Origin: a bacterium
Lineage (GTDB): Bacteria; SZUA-79; Acidulodesulfobacterales; Acidulodesulfobacteraceae
Direction of reading: 5' to 3'
NCBI GenBank assembly: GCA_021777135.1
Contig: JAJYDX010000001.1
Coordinates: 524,947-588,946, forward strand
Length of the DNA stretch: 64,000 nucleotides
The notes beneath the pieces were generated by a model, which did no database searches, had not been told where the DNA came from, and saw only the letters and a list, made by a program, of their open reading frames with translations. The first letter of the stretch is position 1, and every line of letters starts with the position of its first letter. Below are positions 7,062 to 15,302 of this stretch, piece after piece. Made by a program: the position numbers and the translations under genes.

Positions 7062-9383
7062 ATGGCAGAGATTAAGTATTCCGCTGGATATAGACCTAAA
7101 ATTTCTATAAGAGCTAAATTAATACTATCTTTTTCTTTAGCCGTTTTAATCCCGTTAATACTTTTAGCCCTTGCAAACACTTATATATTTAGAAACCAGA
7201 CCAAGAAAGAAAGCCTGAATAAAGTCCATATTACGTTAAGCGGGGCTAAGAGGATTTATTATTCTCAGGCTAATCGCTTAAAAAACGGGTTCTTAGTAAG
7301 TTCTTACAACAGTTATTTGATAAGCGCCGTTGTTAATAAAAATATTTCTTTCCAGAATACTTTAATTAAATCTTATAAAGCCGCTTTTAATTTTGCCGAC
7401 TACATAGGAATTGCAAATAGGGATGGATTGGTTACTGCTTCAACTAGCGGAAGCAGCGGCTTCAAGCCTGCCTTAGGTGGCATTATGTTCGAAGCTTTAA
7501 GGACCGGTTTTCCCGTAGTTAAATCTGCTATTATTAGAAAATCAACTCTTGCAAGAATGGGGATTGAGACATTCGCAGGCTCTTCAAATATGTTTTTGGT
7601 AACTTATGTTCCTCTTTTATACTATGGACATCCGGTAGGAGCTATCTTCGGTCTTATAAACTTAAGCAATAACGGTTATCTTCCGGAAACAATCTATAAC
7701 GAATATCACCTTAAAACCGCTGTTTTTGCGTCTCTTTTCAACAGGCAGGTATGCCTTTCAACATTAAAAATTCCTGGAAACATTTTCGGCCAAGGTTCTA
7801 GGCTTCCAGAGGATATTCACAACCAGGTGATGAATGGAAAGGATTTTATAAGAGAACTTAATTACAACGGGCAAACCGTTTTTGCCGCATTTCATCCCAT
7901 AAAAAACATAGACGGCAGGGTTATAGGCTCTATAGCCGTATTTATTTCAAACAGGCATTACATAAGCTTGTTTAGAAAGACCGCAGAATATGCAATATTT
8001 ATTATCTTAATAGGTTTAATTATATCACTAGTTATTTCGTATTTTGCATCAAAAGATACTTTAAATCCGATATCCGCTATAGGAACTGCCATTAAAGATT
8101 TTACTTCAGGAGATTTAGATACAAAGCTAGTTATCAATACCAACGATGAATTTGAGAACATAGGAAAGGGTTTTACTGAAATGGCTATGAAGGTTAAAGA
8201 CAGAGAAGAAAGAATGCAAAAATATAATTCGTTTTCCGATTTTTTGGTAGGTTCTTTGGATTTCGATAAAATAATAACCTCAACTTTGAATATTTTAGAG
8301 GAACTTCTTAACATATCTTCCGGAATAATTTACGTTTACAGCAAAAGCGGCAAATTTACGGCATCAGACGAAGAAGACAGTAAAAAAAGCAATAATAATC
8401 AAGCTGCCGCGGAAATTAACAATCCTGATGATGAAAATTTAGGTGAATCGTCGAAAAATGAAGAAGGTTTTTTAATACCGTGGCAGTTTTACGGCATAAG
8501 AAAATTTGTAGCTAATAAGATAAATGCTTCGGATGGAATGGCGGGACACTGTCTTAAAGACAGAAAGACTATATGGTTTCACGATATTCCAGAAAACGCC
8601 ATGATTTTAAAAGAAAAACTCTTGGAAAAAGAAGGAGCCGGTACGGCTATGGATTACGGTTTTTGCGAGGTATTTCCAAAAGATATAATATGGCTTCCCA
8701 TGTATGTCGGAGATATAAACATCGGCGTTTTAATGGTTTCTTCTATATATGGTTTTAAAAAAGAGGATATAGTATTTTTAGAGCATGCCGTTAAAGAACT
8801 TTCGGTATCTTTGGATAACGCAAAAATACACAGAAAGGTAAATGAGCTTTCAATAACCGATGAGCTTACAGGTCTTTACAACAGAAGAAAAATGGACGAA
8901 GTTTTAGAATTTGAATTCAATAAAGCTAAAAGATACAGGAGCAGCTTGTCTGTTATGATATTAGATATAGATCATTTTAAACAAATTAACGATTTTTACG
9001 GACATAAAGTAGGCGATATAGTTTTATCGCAAATAGGCTCTATTTTAAAGCACAATATTAGAAATATAGACATAGCCACGAGATATGGAGGAGAAGAGTT
9101 TGTAATAATTCTGCCCCAGACAGATTTTGACGGAGCAGTTCTATCAGCCAAAAAATTAAAAAACCTGATAAAGAATTACAGGTTTACTCAGTTAAAGGGT
9201 GAAGTTACTATTTCTATAGGTATAGCTAATATGCCGGATGAAAGAATAAATACAGTCGACGATATATTAAAAATTGCCGACGATTTCCTTTATGAGGCGA
9301 AAAACAGCGGCAGAAACAGGATAATGGGGGAATATAAGGGGCGAAAAGCAGAGGTATTCGAGGACGACGATATCCCTAAATAA
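7062..9383 (+). CDS. Membrane diguanylate cyclase with periplasmic Cache-like sensor, HAMP, GAF and GGDEF domains
   Basis: A 773-residue signalling enzyme predicted to make c-di-GMP. Order: membrane helix (about 18-42), a 265-residue extracytoplasmic region resembling a double Cache sensor, second helix (about 310-330), HAMP linker (about 333-381), a GAF-like region (about 395-590) with an acidic low-complexity insert, then the catalytic domain with DELTGLYNRR and GGEEF (676-680). The RxxD inhibitory site (RNID, 667-670) lies five residues ahead of GGEEF, so product inhibition is expected. The intact catalytic motif indicates an active cyclase. It lies tail to tail with a protoglobin-HD-GYP gene only 13 bases away. 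The ligand of the sensor is unknown. Confidence 0.92.
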   Translation: MAEIKYSAGYRPKISIRAKLILSFSLAVLIPLILLALANTYIFRNQTKKESLNKVHITLSGAKRIYYSQANRLKNGFLVSSYNSYLISAVVNKNISFQNTLIKSYKAAFNFADYIGIANRDGLVTASTSGSSGFKPALGGIMFEALRTGFPVVKSAIIRKSTLARMGIETFAGSSNMFLVTYVPLLYYGHPVGAIFGLINLSNNGYLPETIYNEYHLKTAVFASLFNRQVCLSTLKIPGNIFGQGSRLPEDIHNQVMNGKDFIRELNYNGQTVFAAFHPIKNIDGRVIGSIAVFISNRHYISLFRKTAEYAIFIILIGLIISLVISYFASKDTLNPISAIGTAIKDFTSGDLDTKLVINTNDEFENIGKGFTEMAMKVKDREERMQKYNSFSDFLVGSLDFDKIITSTLNILEELLNISSGIIYVYSKSGKFTASDEEDSKKSNNNQAAAEINNPDDENLGESSKNEEGFLIPWQFYGIRKFVANKINASDGMAGHCLKDRKTIWFHDIPENAMILKEKLLEKEGAGTAMDYGFCEVFPKDIIWLPMYVGDINIGVLMVSSIYGFKKEDIVFLEHAVKELSVSLDNAKIHRKVNELSITDELTGLYNRRKMDEVLEFEFNKAKRYRSSLSVMILDIDHFKQINDFYGHKVGDIVLSQIGSILKHNIRNIDIATRYGGEEFVIILPQTDFDGAVLSAKKLKNLIKNYRFTQLKGEVTISIGIANMPDERINTVDDILKIADDFLYEAKNSGRNRIMGEYKGRKAEVFEDDDIPK

Positions 9384-9396
9384 TTTATAAAAATTT

Positions 9397-10575
9397 CTAA
9401 ATATCTTGTTTTTCGTCTATATTTTGTTTTATTTCTAATATTTCGTCCATGCCTTTTAAAAAAGATTTAAAGCAATCCGGGTCGAAAGCTTTCCCCGGCT
9501 TCATTTCGTCTTTCATAATTGTAATGGTTTCTTTTAGGTTATATGCAGATTTATATATTCTTTTATTAATTAATGCGTCGAAAACGTCTGCTATCTTGGA
9601 TATTCTGCCCATTAGCGGAATTTTTTCGCCAGATAACCCGTAAGGATATCCGCTACCGTCAAAATTTTCATGATGAGACAGAGCTATAATCGACCCATTT
9701 TTAAGGGTTACGGATTCGGAATTTTTTAGTATGTTATAACCTATTTCCGCGTGTGTTTTCATAACTTCAAATTCTTCTTTAGTAAGCCGTCCCGGTTTTA
9801 AAAGAATAACGTCGAGTATTCCAACCTTTCCTATATCGTGCATAGGCGACGCATTTAATACTTCTTCCTGAAATATTTTATCCATTCCAAGTTCATTTGC
9901 TATAACCCTGGCATAATTAGACATTCTAGAAATATGCTTACCGGTATCTTCGTCCCTGTATTCGGCAAGCACTATAAGTCTTTTTAATGAATCCTGCTCC
10001 ATTTTATAAATGTCGTCCTCAGATTTTTGATAATAAGATTCTATCGCAAGAGTGATATCTATGGAGAGTAATTTTTGAACGGAATTTAATATGTTTATAC
10101 ATTCGTCTAAATTAATCCCGTTTTTTTTACAGCATTTAATTATAGCCGACGTTATAAGAGTATTGTAATAACCGTAACTTCCTATATAAATCGACGGCGA
10201 AATTTTATAAATATAATGCGCGAAACCTATCACGACCCTGTTTATAAAATATTTTTCGTCATAGGTTAAACTGAATAGCTGTTTTATATAGTGAGATTGG
10301 GTAAGTTTCAACTGCTCTAAGAGATCCGGTTTTGAAAGGATAATTTTGCGGGTTTCGTCTATTGTCATTAAATAATCGTAAAAGTCGGAAGCGATTTCCA
10401 ATGCAATATCATCCATGCAATATTTAATTTTAGAGACACCTTGCAAATCAGATTCAGTAAAATTAGTCAATTTATGCAAAAGCCTAATATTATTTTCAGA
10501 AAAAAGACCGTGAATGTCCTGTATGCCTTTTCCTGTCATTTTATTTTTTTCGAGTATGTCGTTTAATCTGCCCAT
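9397..10575 (-). CDS. Globin-coupled HD-GYP protein, probable c-di-GMP phosphodiesterase
   Basis: A 392-residue two-domain protein. Residues about 25-185 form a protoglobin-type sensor, with RVVIGFAHYIYKISPSIYIG around His120 as the probable proximal heme ligand. Residues about 200-380 form an HD-GYP domain: the HD pair at 246-247 in MHDIGKVGI, ALSHHE, and the GYP signature in DGSGYPYG (GYP at 309-311). Such proteins degrade c-di-GMP, here probably in response to oxygen or another heme ligand. No membrane segment is seen. The gene is monocistronic and convergent with a diguanylate cyclase. The heme-sensing role is inferred from the family. Confidence 0.9.
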   Translation of the reverse strand: MGRLNDILEKNKMTGKGIQDIHGLFSENNIRLLHKLTNFTESDLQGVSKIKYCMDDIALEIASDFYDYLMTIDETRKIILSKPDLLEQLKLTQSHYIKQLFSLTYDEKYFINRVVIGFAHYIYKISPSIYIGSYGYYNTLITSAIIKCCKKNGINLDECINILNSVQKLLSIDITLAIESYYQKSEDDIYKMEQDSLKRLIVLAEYRDEDTGKHISRMSNYARVIANELGMDKIFQEEVLNASPMHDIGKVGILDVILLKPGRLTKEEFEVMKTHAEIGYNILKNSESVTLKNGSIIALSHHENFDGSGYPYGLSGEKIPLMGRISKIADVFDALINKRIYKSAYNLKETITIMKDEMKPGKAFDPDCFKSFLKGMDEILEIKQNIDEKQDI

Positions 10576-10636
10576 TTTTTTGTGTCTTATAAACTATATT
10601 TTTAATTAAGATATAATTTATCATAATTCTAATTTA

Positions 10637-10665
10637 TTGACAATACCATTCTTAAATAATAAACT
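10637..10665 (+). promoter_or_regulatory. Candidate promoter for the ROK kinase gene
   Basis: A perfect TTGACA (10637-10642) is followed after 17 bases by TAAACT (10660-10665), a partial -10 match. It lies 34 bases ahead of the start codon in the divergent region between the HD-GYP gene and the kinase gene. Confidence 0.45.
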
Positions 10666-10699
10666 TAAATTATAAAAAGACAAATATAATTTAAAGAAT

Positions 10700-11674
10700 A
10701 TGAGAAAAAATACTGCAGGCATAGATATAGGCGGCACAAATTTAAGATGCGGAATTGTCGGGGAAGATGGAACGGTAAAGAACGATTTGCTTACCGCTTT
10801 GGACAAGTCGTTAACCGGCAAAGAAAAAAAGTTAGACTTTATAATAAGAAATATAAAAGAATTTCTAAAAATAAATAAAAAATATAAAATAAAAGAGTTA
10901 GGCGTAGGCATAGCAGGTCAAATAGAAGATAAATCTGGGAACATCCTGTTTTCTCCAAATTTAAGATTGCGAAATGTTCCTTTAAAAATAATTCTCGAAA
11001 AAGAAACAGGCTTAAACGTTTATATAACAAATGATTTAACGGCTATTACGTACGGGGAATGGAGGTTTGGTTCAGGAAAAGGTTTAGATAATCTTATATG
11101 TATTTTTGTAGGAACCGGGATAGGTTCTGGAATCGTAATATGCGGCACTTTATATACCGGCTGTTCTAACGCCGCCGGTGAAATAGGGCATATAACGGTA
11201 GTTTCTGGAGGCAGAAAATGTGCCTGCGGAAACTACGGCTGTTTAGAGGCGTATGCAGGAGGCTTAGGAATCGCAAAGATAGCGCAAGAAAGAGCGAGTA
11301 TAGACAAAGCCGGTTTTAAAAATATTATAGACAAAGCCGGCGGCAAAAAAAGCCGTATAACTGCGGAAACAATTTTTGCGGCATATAATATGGATGGAGA
11401 TAAAAATGCCGCCGCGTTAATTAAAGAAACCGGGCTTTATCTGTCCGACGGCGTAATAAGCGCAGTTAACCTATTGAATCCGTGCGCAATTATACTAGGC
11501 GGGGGAGTAATAGAAGGCACCCCAGACCTTTTCGATATAGTTAAAAACGAAGTAAATAAACGAGCTATTAAAGCATCTGCGTCAAATCTAATAATATTAA
11601 AATCTGCATTAGGAAAAAATGCGGGCGTTATAGGTGCCGCAGGTTTAGCGGCAACGCTCGGCGGTCAGATATAA
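10700..11674 (+). CDS. ROK-family sugar kinase, glucokinase-like
   Basis: A 324-residue kinase expected to phosphorylate glucose or a related hexose with ATP. The N-terminal phosphate loop GIDIGGTNLRCG (7-18) and the ROK zinc motif CACGNYGCLE, preceded by the GEIGHITV histidine segment, are intact, as is the later GGGVIEG nucleotide site. No DNA-binding domain is attached, so it is a kinase rather than a ROK repressor. Substrate is not certain from sequence. Its end overlaps the end of the convergent dnaB gene by 10 bases. Confidence 0.9.
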   Translation: MRKNTAGIDIGGTNLRCGIVGEDGTVKNDLLTALDKSLTGKEKKLDFIIRNIKEFLKINKKYKIKELGVGIAGQIEDKSGNILFSPNLRLRNVPLKIILEKETGLNVYITNDLTAITYGEWRFGSGKGLDNLICIFVGTGIGSGIVICGTLYTGCSNAAGEIGHITVVSGGRKCACGNYGCLEAYAGGLGIAKIAQERASIDKAGFKNIIDKAGGKKSRITAETIFAAYNMDGDKNAAALIKETGLYLSDGVISAVNLLNPCAIILGGGVIEGTPDLFDIVKNEVNKRAIKASASNLIILKSALGKNAGVIGAAGLAATLGGQI

Positions 11675-13047
11675 GCTTCTCCATCATCGTATGCAAGGTT
11701 TTCGAAAGAAGTGTATTTATCGATGTAAGTAAGCTTGACTATACCGGTAGGACCATTTCTCTGTTTGCCGATTATTAATTCGGCTATGCCTTTATTTTCA
11801 GTATCCTTCTTATAAACCTCTTCCCTGTAAACAAACATAATCAGGTCGGCATCCTGTTCTATTGCTCCAGATTCTCTGAGGTCAGCAAGTTGAGGCTTTC
11901 TATCCTGCCTAGATTCGACCATTCTGTTTAACTGTGAAAGAGCAATTACCGGAATATTAAGTTCTTTCGCGAGACCTTTTAATGAGCGGGAAATATCTGC
12001 TATAGCCTGCTCCCTAGATTCAATGTTATGGGAAGCTTTCATAAGCTGTAGATAATCTATTATGACTATTTCTATATTTTTCTCTCTTTTTAACCGTCGT
12101 GTTTTGGCTCTTAACTCCGTTACCGTTATTCCCGCGCTGTCGTCTATGTATATAGGTATATCTTCAAGGATTTCAAGAGCTTTATGTATATTTTCAATAT
12201 CGGGATTGTGGATTTTACCTCTTCTTAAGAAAGAAGAATCAATCTTAGCCGTCATCGCTAAAAGTCTTGTGGCGAGCTGTTCTTTAGACATTTCAAGTGA
12301 GAAAAATGCTACCGGAATTTTTTTAACGGCAATATTTTTTGCTACGCAAAGAGATAAGGCAGTTTTTCCCATCGAAGGTCTGCCTGCTATAATAATGAGG
12401 TCGGAAGGTTGGAAGCCGTTTGTATATTCGTCGAGATAATTTAAGCCGCTGTGAATGCCAGTAATAACGTCGTCTTCATGTTTTTTTGACGTTAATTTTT
12501 TAAAATAATCGACTATTAACGGGTAAACTTCGACGTAATTTTTAGGAGAATCTTTTTCGGTTGCATCGAATATGGTTTTTTCCGTAAAGTCTATTATGTT
12601 TTCTACGTCGTCATTCTGTTCATAGCATTTCTGCCTGATTTTGTTCGAGGCGTTTATAAGATTTCTAAGAGTAGATTTTTCTTTTACTATTTTTGAATAT
12701 TGCTCTATATTGAAAAGTCCGGCGGGCATTTCAAAAAGTGAAGTAAGATAATTGTTATAATCAAAATCGGATAAGTTTTTAGAAAAGTCGGGATCCTTTT
12801 CCAGGCTGTTTAAGATAGTAATTATATCTACCGGTTCATTTTTTTCGCTTAACTTTGCAATTATTTTATATATTTTTGAATTTACGCTATCGTAAAAATC
12901 TTCAGGAGAGATAATTCCCAATATAGAGTTTATCTGGGAATTATCAATTAATATTCCAGACAGCAAAGCTTTCTCGGCATCTAACGAATTAGGCGGTACA
13001 ATGCTTATAGAATCTTTAAATCCTTTTTTTTGTTTTTCGCTTTGCAT
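11665..13047 (-). CDS. dnaB: Replicative DNA helicase DnaB
   Basis: The hexameric helicase that unwinds DNA at the replication fork. The 460-residue protein has the N-terminal primase-interaction domain (about 17-120), a linker, and a RecA-like motor with Walker A AGRPSMGKT (221-229), Walker B IVIIDYLQLM (327-336) and the following LADLRESGAIEQDAD block. Length is normal and no intein is present. It is the last gene of a run that starts with rpsF, the common bacterial order ending rplI-dnaB, 26 bases after rplI. It converges on the ROK gene. Confidence 0.97.
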   Translation of the reverse strand: MQSEKQKKGFKDSISIVPPNSLDAEKALLSGILIDNSQINSILGIISPEDFYDSVNSKIYKIIAKLSEKNEPVDIITILNSLEKDPDFSKNLSDFDYNNYLTSLFEMPAGLFNIEQYSKIVKEKSTLRNLINASNKIRQKCYEQNDDVENIIDFTEKTIFDATEKDSPKNYVEVYPLIVDYFKKLTSKKHEDDVITGIHSGLNYLDEYTNGFQPSDLIIIAGRPSMGKTALSLCVAKNIAVKKIPVAFFSLEMSKEQLATRLLAMTAKIDSSFLRRGKIHNPDIENIHKALEILEDIPIYIDDSAGITVTELRAKTRRLKREKNIEIVIIDYLQLMKASHNIESREQAIADISRSLKGLAKELNIPVIALSQLNRMVESRQDRKPQLADLRESGAIEQDADLIMFVYREEVYKKDTENKGIAELIIGKQRNGPTGIVKLTYIDKYTSFENLAYDDGEAYI

Positions 13048-13073
13048 AAATACATAAAATAATACTCAAATTC

Positions 13074-13520
13074 CTAAACTTCCGGTATTACGTTAACTTT
13101 AATATCGGCAATAATATCCCTAGAAAGCTTAATTTTGACGGTTTGTATTCCAAGCTCTTTTATGGGAGCGTCAAGATCTATTATTTTTCTGTCGATATTG
13201 AAGCCAGAAGTTTTTAGTTTACTTTCTATATCCATAGATGTGATACTGCCAAATATTTTTTCATTTTCTCCAACTTTAACGGGCATGGTGTATTCGTTCT
13301 TTTCAAGGTTATTCTTGATTTCAGTAAGCTCCAATGCTATTTTGGCTTTTTTCTTTTCTATAATATTTTTTTCATGCATAGTAGTTTTAACGTTTGAATT
13401 TGTTGCCGGTATTGCAAGGTTCTTTGGCATTAGAAAATTTCTTGCGTAACCATCAGCAACATTAACCGTTTCACCCATAAAACCTAAATTTTGAACATCT
13501 TCCTTAAGTATTACTTTCAT
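13074..13520 (-). CDS. rplI: 50S ribosomal protein L9
   Basis: Binds 23S rRNA near the base of the L1 stalk and helps keep reading frame. The 148-residue length is standard. The N-terminal signature [32 protein letters not shown] shows the conserved GYARNFL block, then the long connecting helix and the C-terminal RNA-binding domain with the GSITSMDI segment. It is preceded by a GGAGG ribosome site. It sits between the DUF2232 membrane protein and dnaB. Confidence 0.97.
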   Translation of the reverse strand: MKVILKEDVQNLGFMGETVNVADGYARNFLMPKNLAIPATNSNVKTTMHEKNIIEKKKAKIALELTEIKNNLEKNEYTMPVKVGENEKIFGSITSMDIESKLKTSGFNIDRKIIDLDAPIKELGIQTVKIKLSRDIIADIKVNVIPEV

Positions 13521-13555
13521 ATTGCATAGCCTCCCTCGTATTTATATATAGTATA

Positions 13556-14575
13556 TTAGTCTATTTTTTTATTAGTTTCTATTTTTCTAAAATTTAACCA
13601 CATATCGAAAATGCCTGTCATTACAACAAATATAATTAGTGGATTGCTAAAAATAAAAATTATTAAGTACCCCAGTATTTTTAAAAATATATTTATATTT
13701 AATTTGTTAAAAAAAAATGAAATTATAGTTAAACCTTGAACTAAATAAACAGAAGAAGACAATAAAATTATATTATAGCCTATATATTTAAATATGCCAA
13801 CCGAAAAAATCGAAATTATTATTCCTAATATAAGGAATAATAAAAAATAGTCTGAAGACTTCCAATATAAAAGATTTTCTTTTATATTATTAAAAAAATA
13901 ATTATTTTTTTTTGAAATTTTCTTTAAAAATATAAAACTTATCCATATGCTCATCCATGAAAAAATTATAAGTATTGCCGGTAAAAGTAAAAATATAATT
14001 TTTAGCGCTTTAAAAATTAGAATACGCATTTTTACCGTCGTAAAATAGTCCATTCCCATTTTATTGTAGACATTAATAAGCTTTCCGGTCATATCATTTG
14101 TTAAATACTTTAAAGACGGCAGGATATTTATTTTTCCCGCTGATAAGTAAACAGCCGCAGTAAAAAAAACTATCGCAAATATGACCGATACCGGAATATA
14201 AATAGATTTTGTTAATCCAGACCCTTTTGAAATTAAATAGGAAAATACATACGGTATAAAGATAAACACCAAAATTTGAATTATTATAACCGATATAAAA
14301 AAACTTCCGAAAGCAGCGTGATTAAAAAAACCGCTAAAGTTAACCGTATTTACTCCGTTTATTAAAAAAAGGGCTGCAATAACAACGGAAAGCAATATGG
14401 GTATAACCGAAGCGGATCCGATAACAGAAAATAAAATTATTAAAGTAATGTCGTAATAAATGTAAAAAAAAGGGTTAATAAATGAGTATATTCCTTCGTA
14501 TATTGAATTTATAATAAATAAAAACAATAAAAACGTAAAAAACAAACTCAAAAAAACCGTTTTTATTCTGTACAT
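13556..14575 (-). CDS. DUF2232 (YybS-like) polytopic membrane protein
   Basis: A 339-residue hydrophobic protein with about eight predicted membrane helices and almost no soluble domain. Position is the main clue: between rpsR and rplI, where bacteria such as Bacillus and many deltaproteobacteria carry a DUF2232/YybS protein. Its stop is followed by rplI after 35 bases, and its ATG overlaps the rpsR stop by one base, so it is translationally coupled. It has lysine-rich tails and a very AT-rich coding sequence, as expected for a membrane protein. The function of the family is unknown. Confidence 0.75.
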   Translation of the reverse strand: MYRIKTVFLSLFFTFLLFLFIINSIYEGIYSFINPFFYIYYDITLIILFSVIGSASVIPILLSVVIAALFLINGVNTVNFSGFFNHAAFGSFFISVIIIQILVFIFIPYVFSYLISKGSGLTKSIYIPVSVIFAIVFFTAAVYLSAGKINILPSLKYLTNDMTGKLINVYNKMGMDYFTTVKMRILIFKALKIIFLLLPAILIIFSWMSIWISFIFLKKISKKNNYFFNNIKENLLYWKSSDYFLLFLILGIIISIFSVGIFKYIGYNIILLSSSVYLVQGLTIISFFFNKLNINIFLKILGYLIIFIFSNPLIIFVVMTGIFDMWLNFRKIETNKKID

Positions 14576-14853
14576 TAAATATTAACGGAAGTATAAGGCA
14601 TTATAGAAACTATCCTTGAAATTTTAACCGCTTTAGACACTCTTCTTTGGTGATAAGCGCAGTTTCCTGTAATCCTTCTCGGCATTATTTTACCTCTTTC
14701 GGAAACAAAGTTTCTCATAAGCCTCGAATCTTTATAATCTATTTTTAAGTTTTCGTCGGCACAGAACCTACATACTTTCTTTCTGGTATATGTCCGGCGT
14801 ATAAAGCCGGTTCCTCCGGGCTTAGCGGTTTTCTTATGTTGATAGTTATTCAT
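14575..14853 (-). CDS. rpsR: 30S ribosomal protein S18
   Basis: Pairs with S6 on the platform of the small subunit. At 92 residues it has the typical block [17 protein letters not shown] and the C-terminal [19 protein letters not shown]. The CRFC pair plus later cysteine suggests the zinc-binding form of S18. It overlaps the end of rpsF by eight bases, so the two partners are translated together. No ssb gene lies between rpsF and rpsR, unlike in many bacteria. Confidence 0.97.
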   Translation of the reverse strand: MNNYQHKKTAKPGGTGFIRRTYTRKKVCRFCADENLKIDYKDSRLMRNFVSERGKIMPRRITGNCAYHQRRVSKAVKISRIVSIMPYTSVNI

Positions 14854-15220
14854 TAACTGCCTCCTCCTTATTTTCCTTTTTTGGCTCTATGTCTTTTGTA
14901 AATAATAAAGTTTGAAACCTAATGCAGTCGTCAGAAATCCTTAGGTTTCTTTCAAGTTCCTGTATAAAAGAACCTTTTGCTGAAAAATGTACTAATATAA
15001 ATTTTCCCCTGTTTAATTTTTTAATATCGTAGGAAAGTTTTCTAGCACCCCAGTCTTCAAAGTCTAAAAAATCTGCACCATTTTTAGACATGATATCTTT
15101 TATTTTATCGAGAAATTGATTAAGCCTATTTTCCTCAATATCGGGATTAAGGATAATCAAAGTTTCGTATTTTTTTGGGAATTGATGTTCAATTTTTTTT
15201 AAAAAATTTTTCTTAACCAA
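14846..15220 (-). CDS. rpsF: 30S ribosomal protein S6
   Basis: Binds S18 and 16S rRNA. The 124-residue protein has the [10 protein letters not shown] start of the conserved fold and the [18 protein letters not shown] segment. The start codon is TTG (read from 15220); an AAGGAGG ribosome site lies nine bases upstream and no in-frame ATG is available before the conserved part. The N-terminal extension of about 17 lysine-rich residues before YETL is longer than in Escherichia coli. It is the first gene of the S6-S18-L9-DnaB operon. Confidence 0.95.
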   Translation of the reverse strand: MVKKNFLKKIEHQFPKKYETLIILNPDIEENRLNQFLDKIKDIMSKNGADFLDFEDWGARKLSYDIKKLNRGKFILVHFSAKGSFIQELERNLRISDDCIRFQTLLFTKDIEPKKENKEEAVNE

Positions 15221-15270
15221 TTACAAAGCCCTCCTTAAAAGTATGCTTATTCTTAATATATGAAATTTAT

Positions 15271-15299
15271 ATTATAATATTTGAAAAATAAATTTGCAA
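15271..15299 (-). promoter_or_regulatory. Sigma-70 promoter for rpsF operon
   Basis: On the minus strand TTGCAA (15294-15299) and TATAAT (15271-15276) are separated by 17 bases. The predicted transcript starts about 45 bases before the rpsF TTG codon. The promoter slightly precedes the end of the upstream radical SAM gene (15303), so the genes can be transcribed separately. Confidence 0.65.
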
Positions 15300-15302
15300 T
15301 AA

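Noticed and set aside
7958-8314. Minus-strand 118-residue ORF within the diguanylate cyclase gene
   Set aside because: Antisense shadow over HAMP and GAF coding sequence, no ribosome site.
12062-12439. Plus-strand 125-residue ORF inside dnaB
   Set aside because: It is antisense to the conserved helicase core and has no homology signature; a typical shadow of a real gene.
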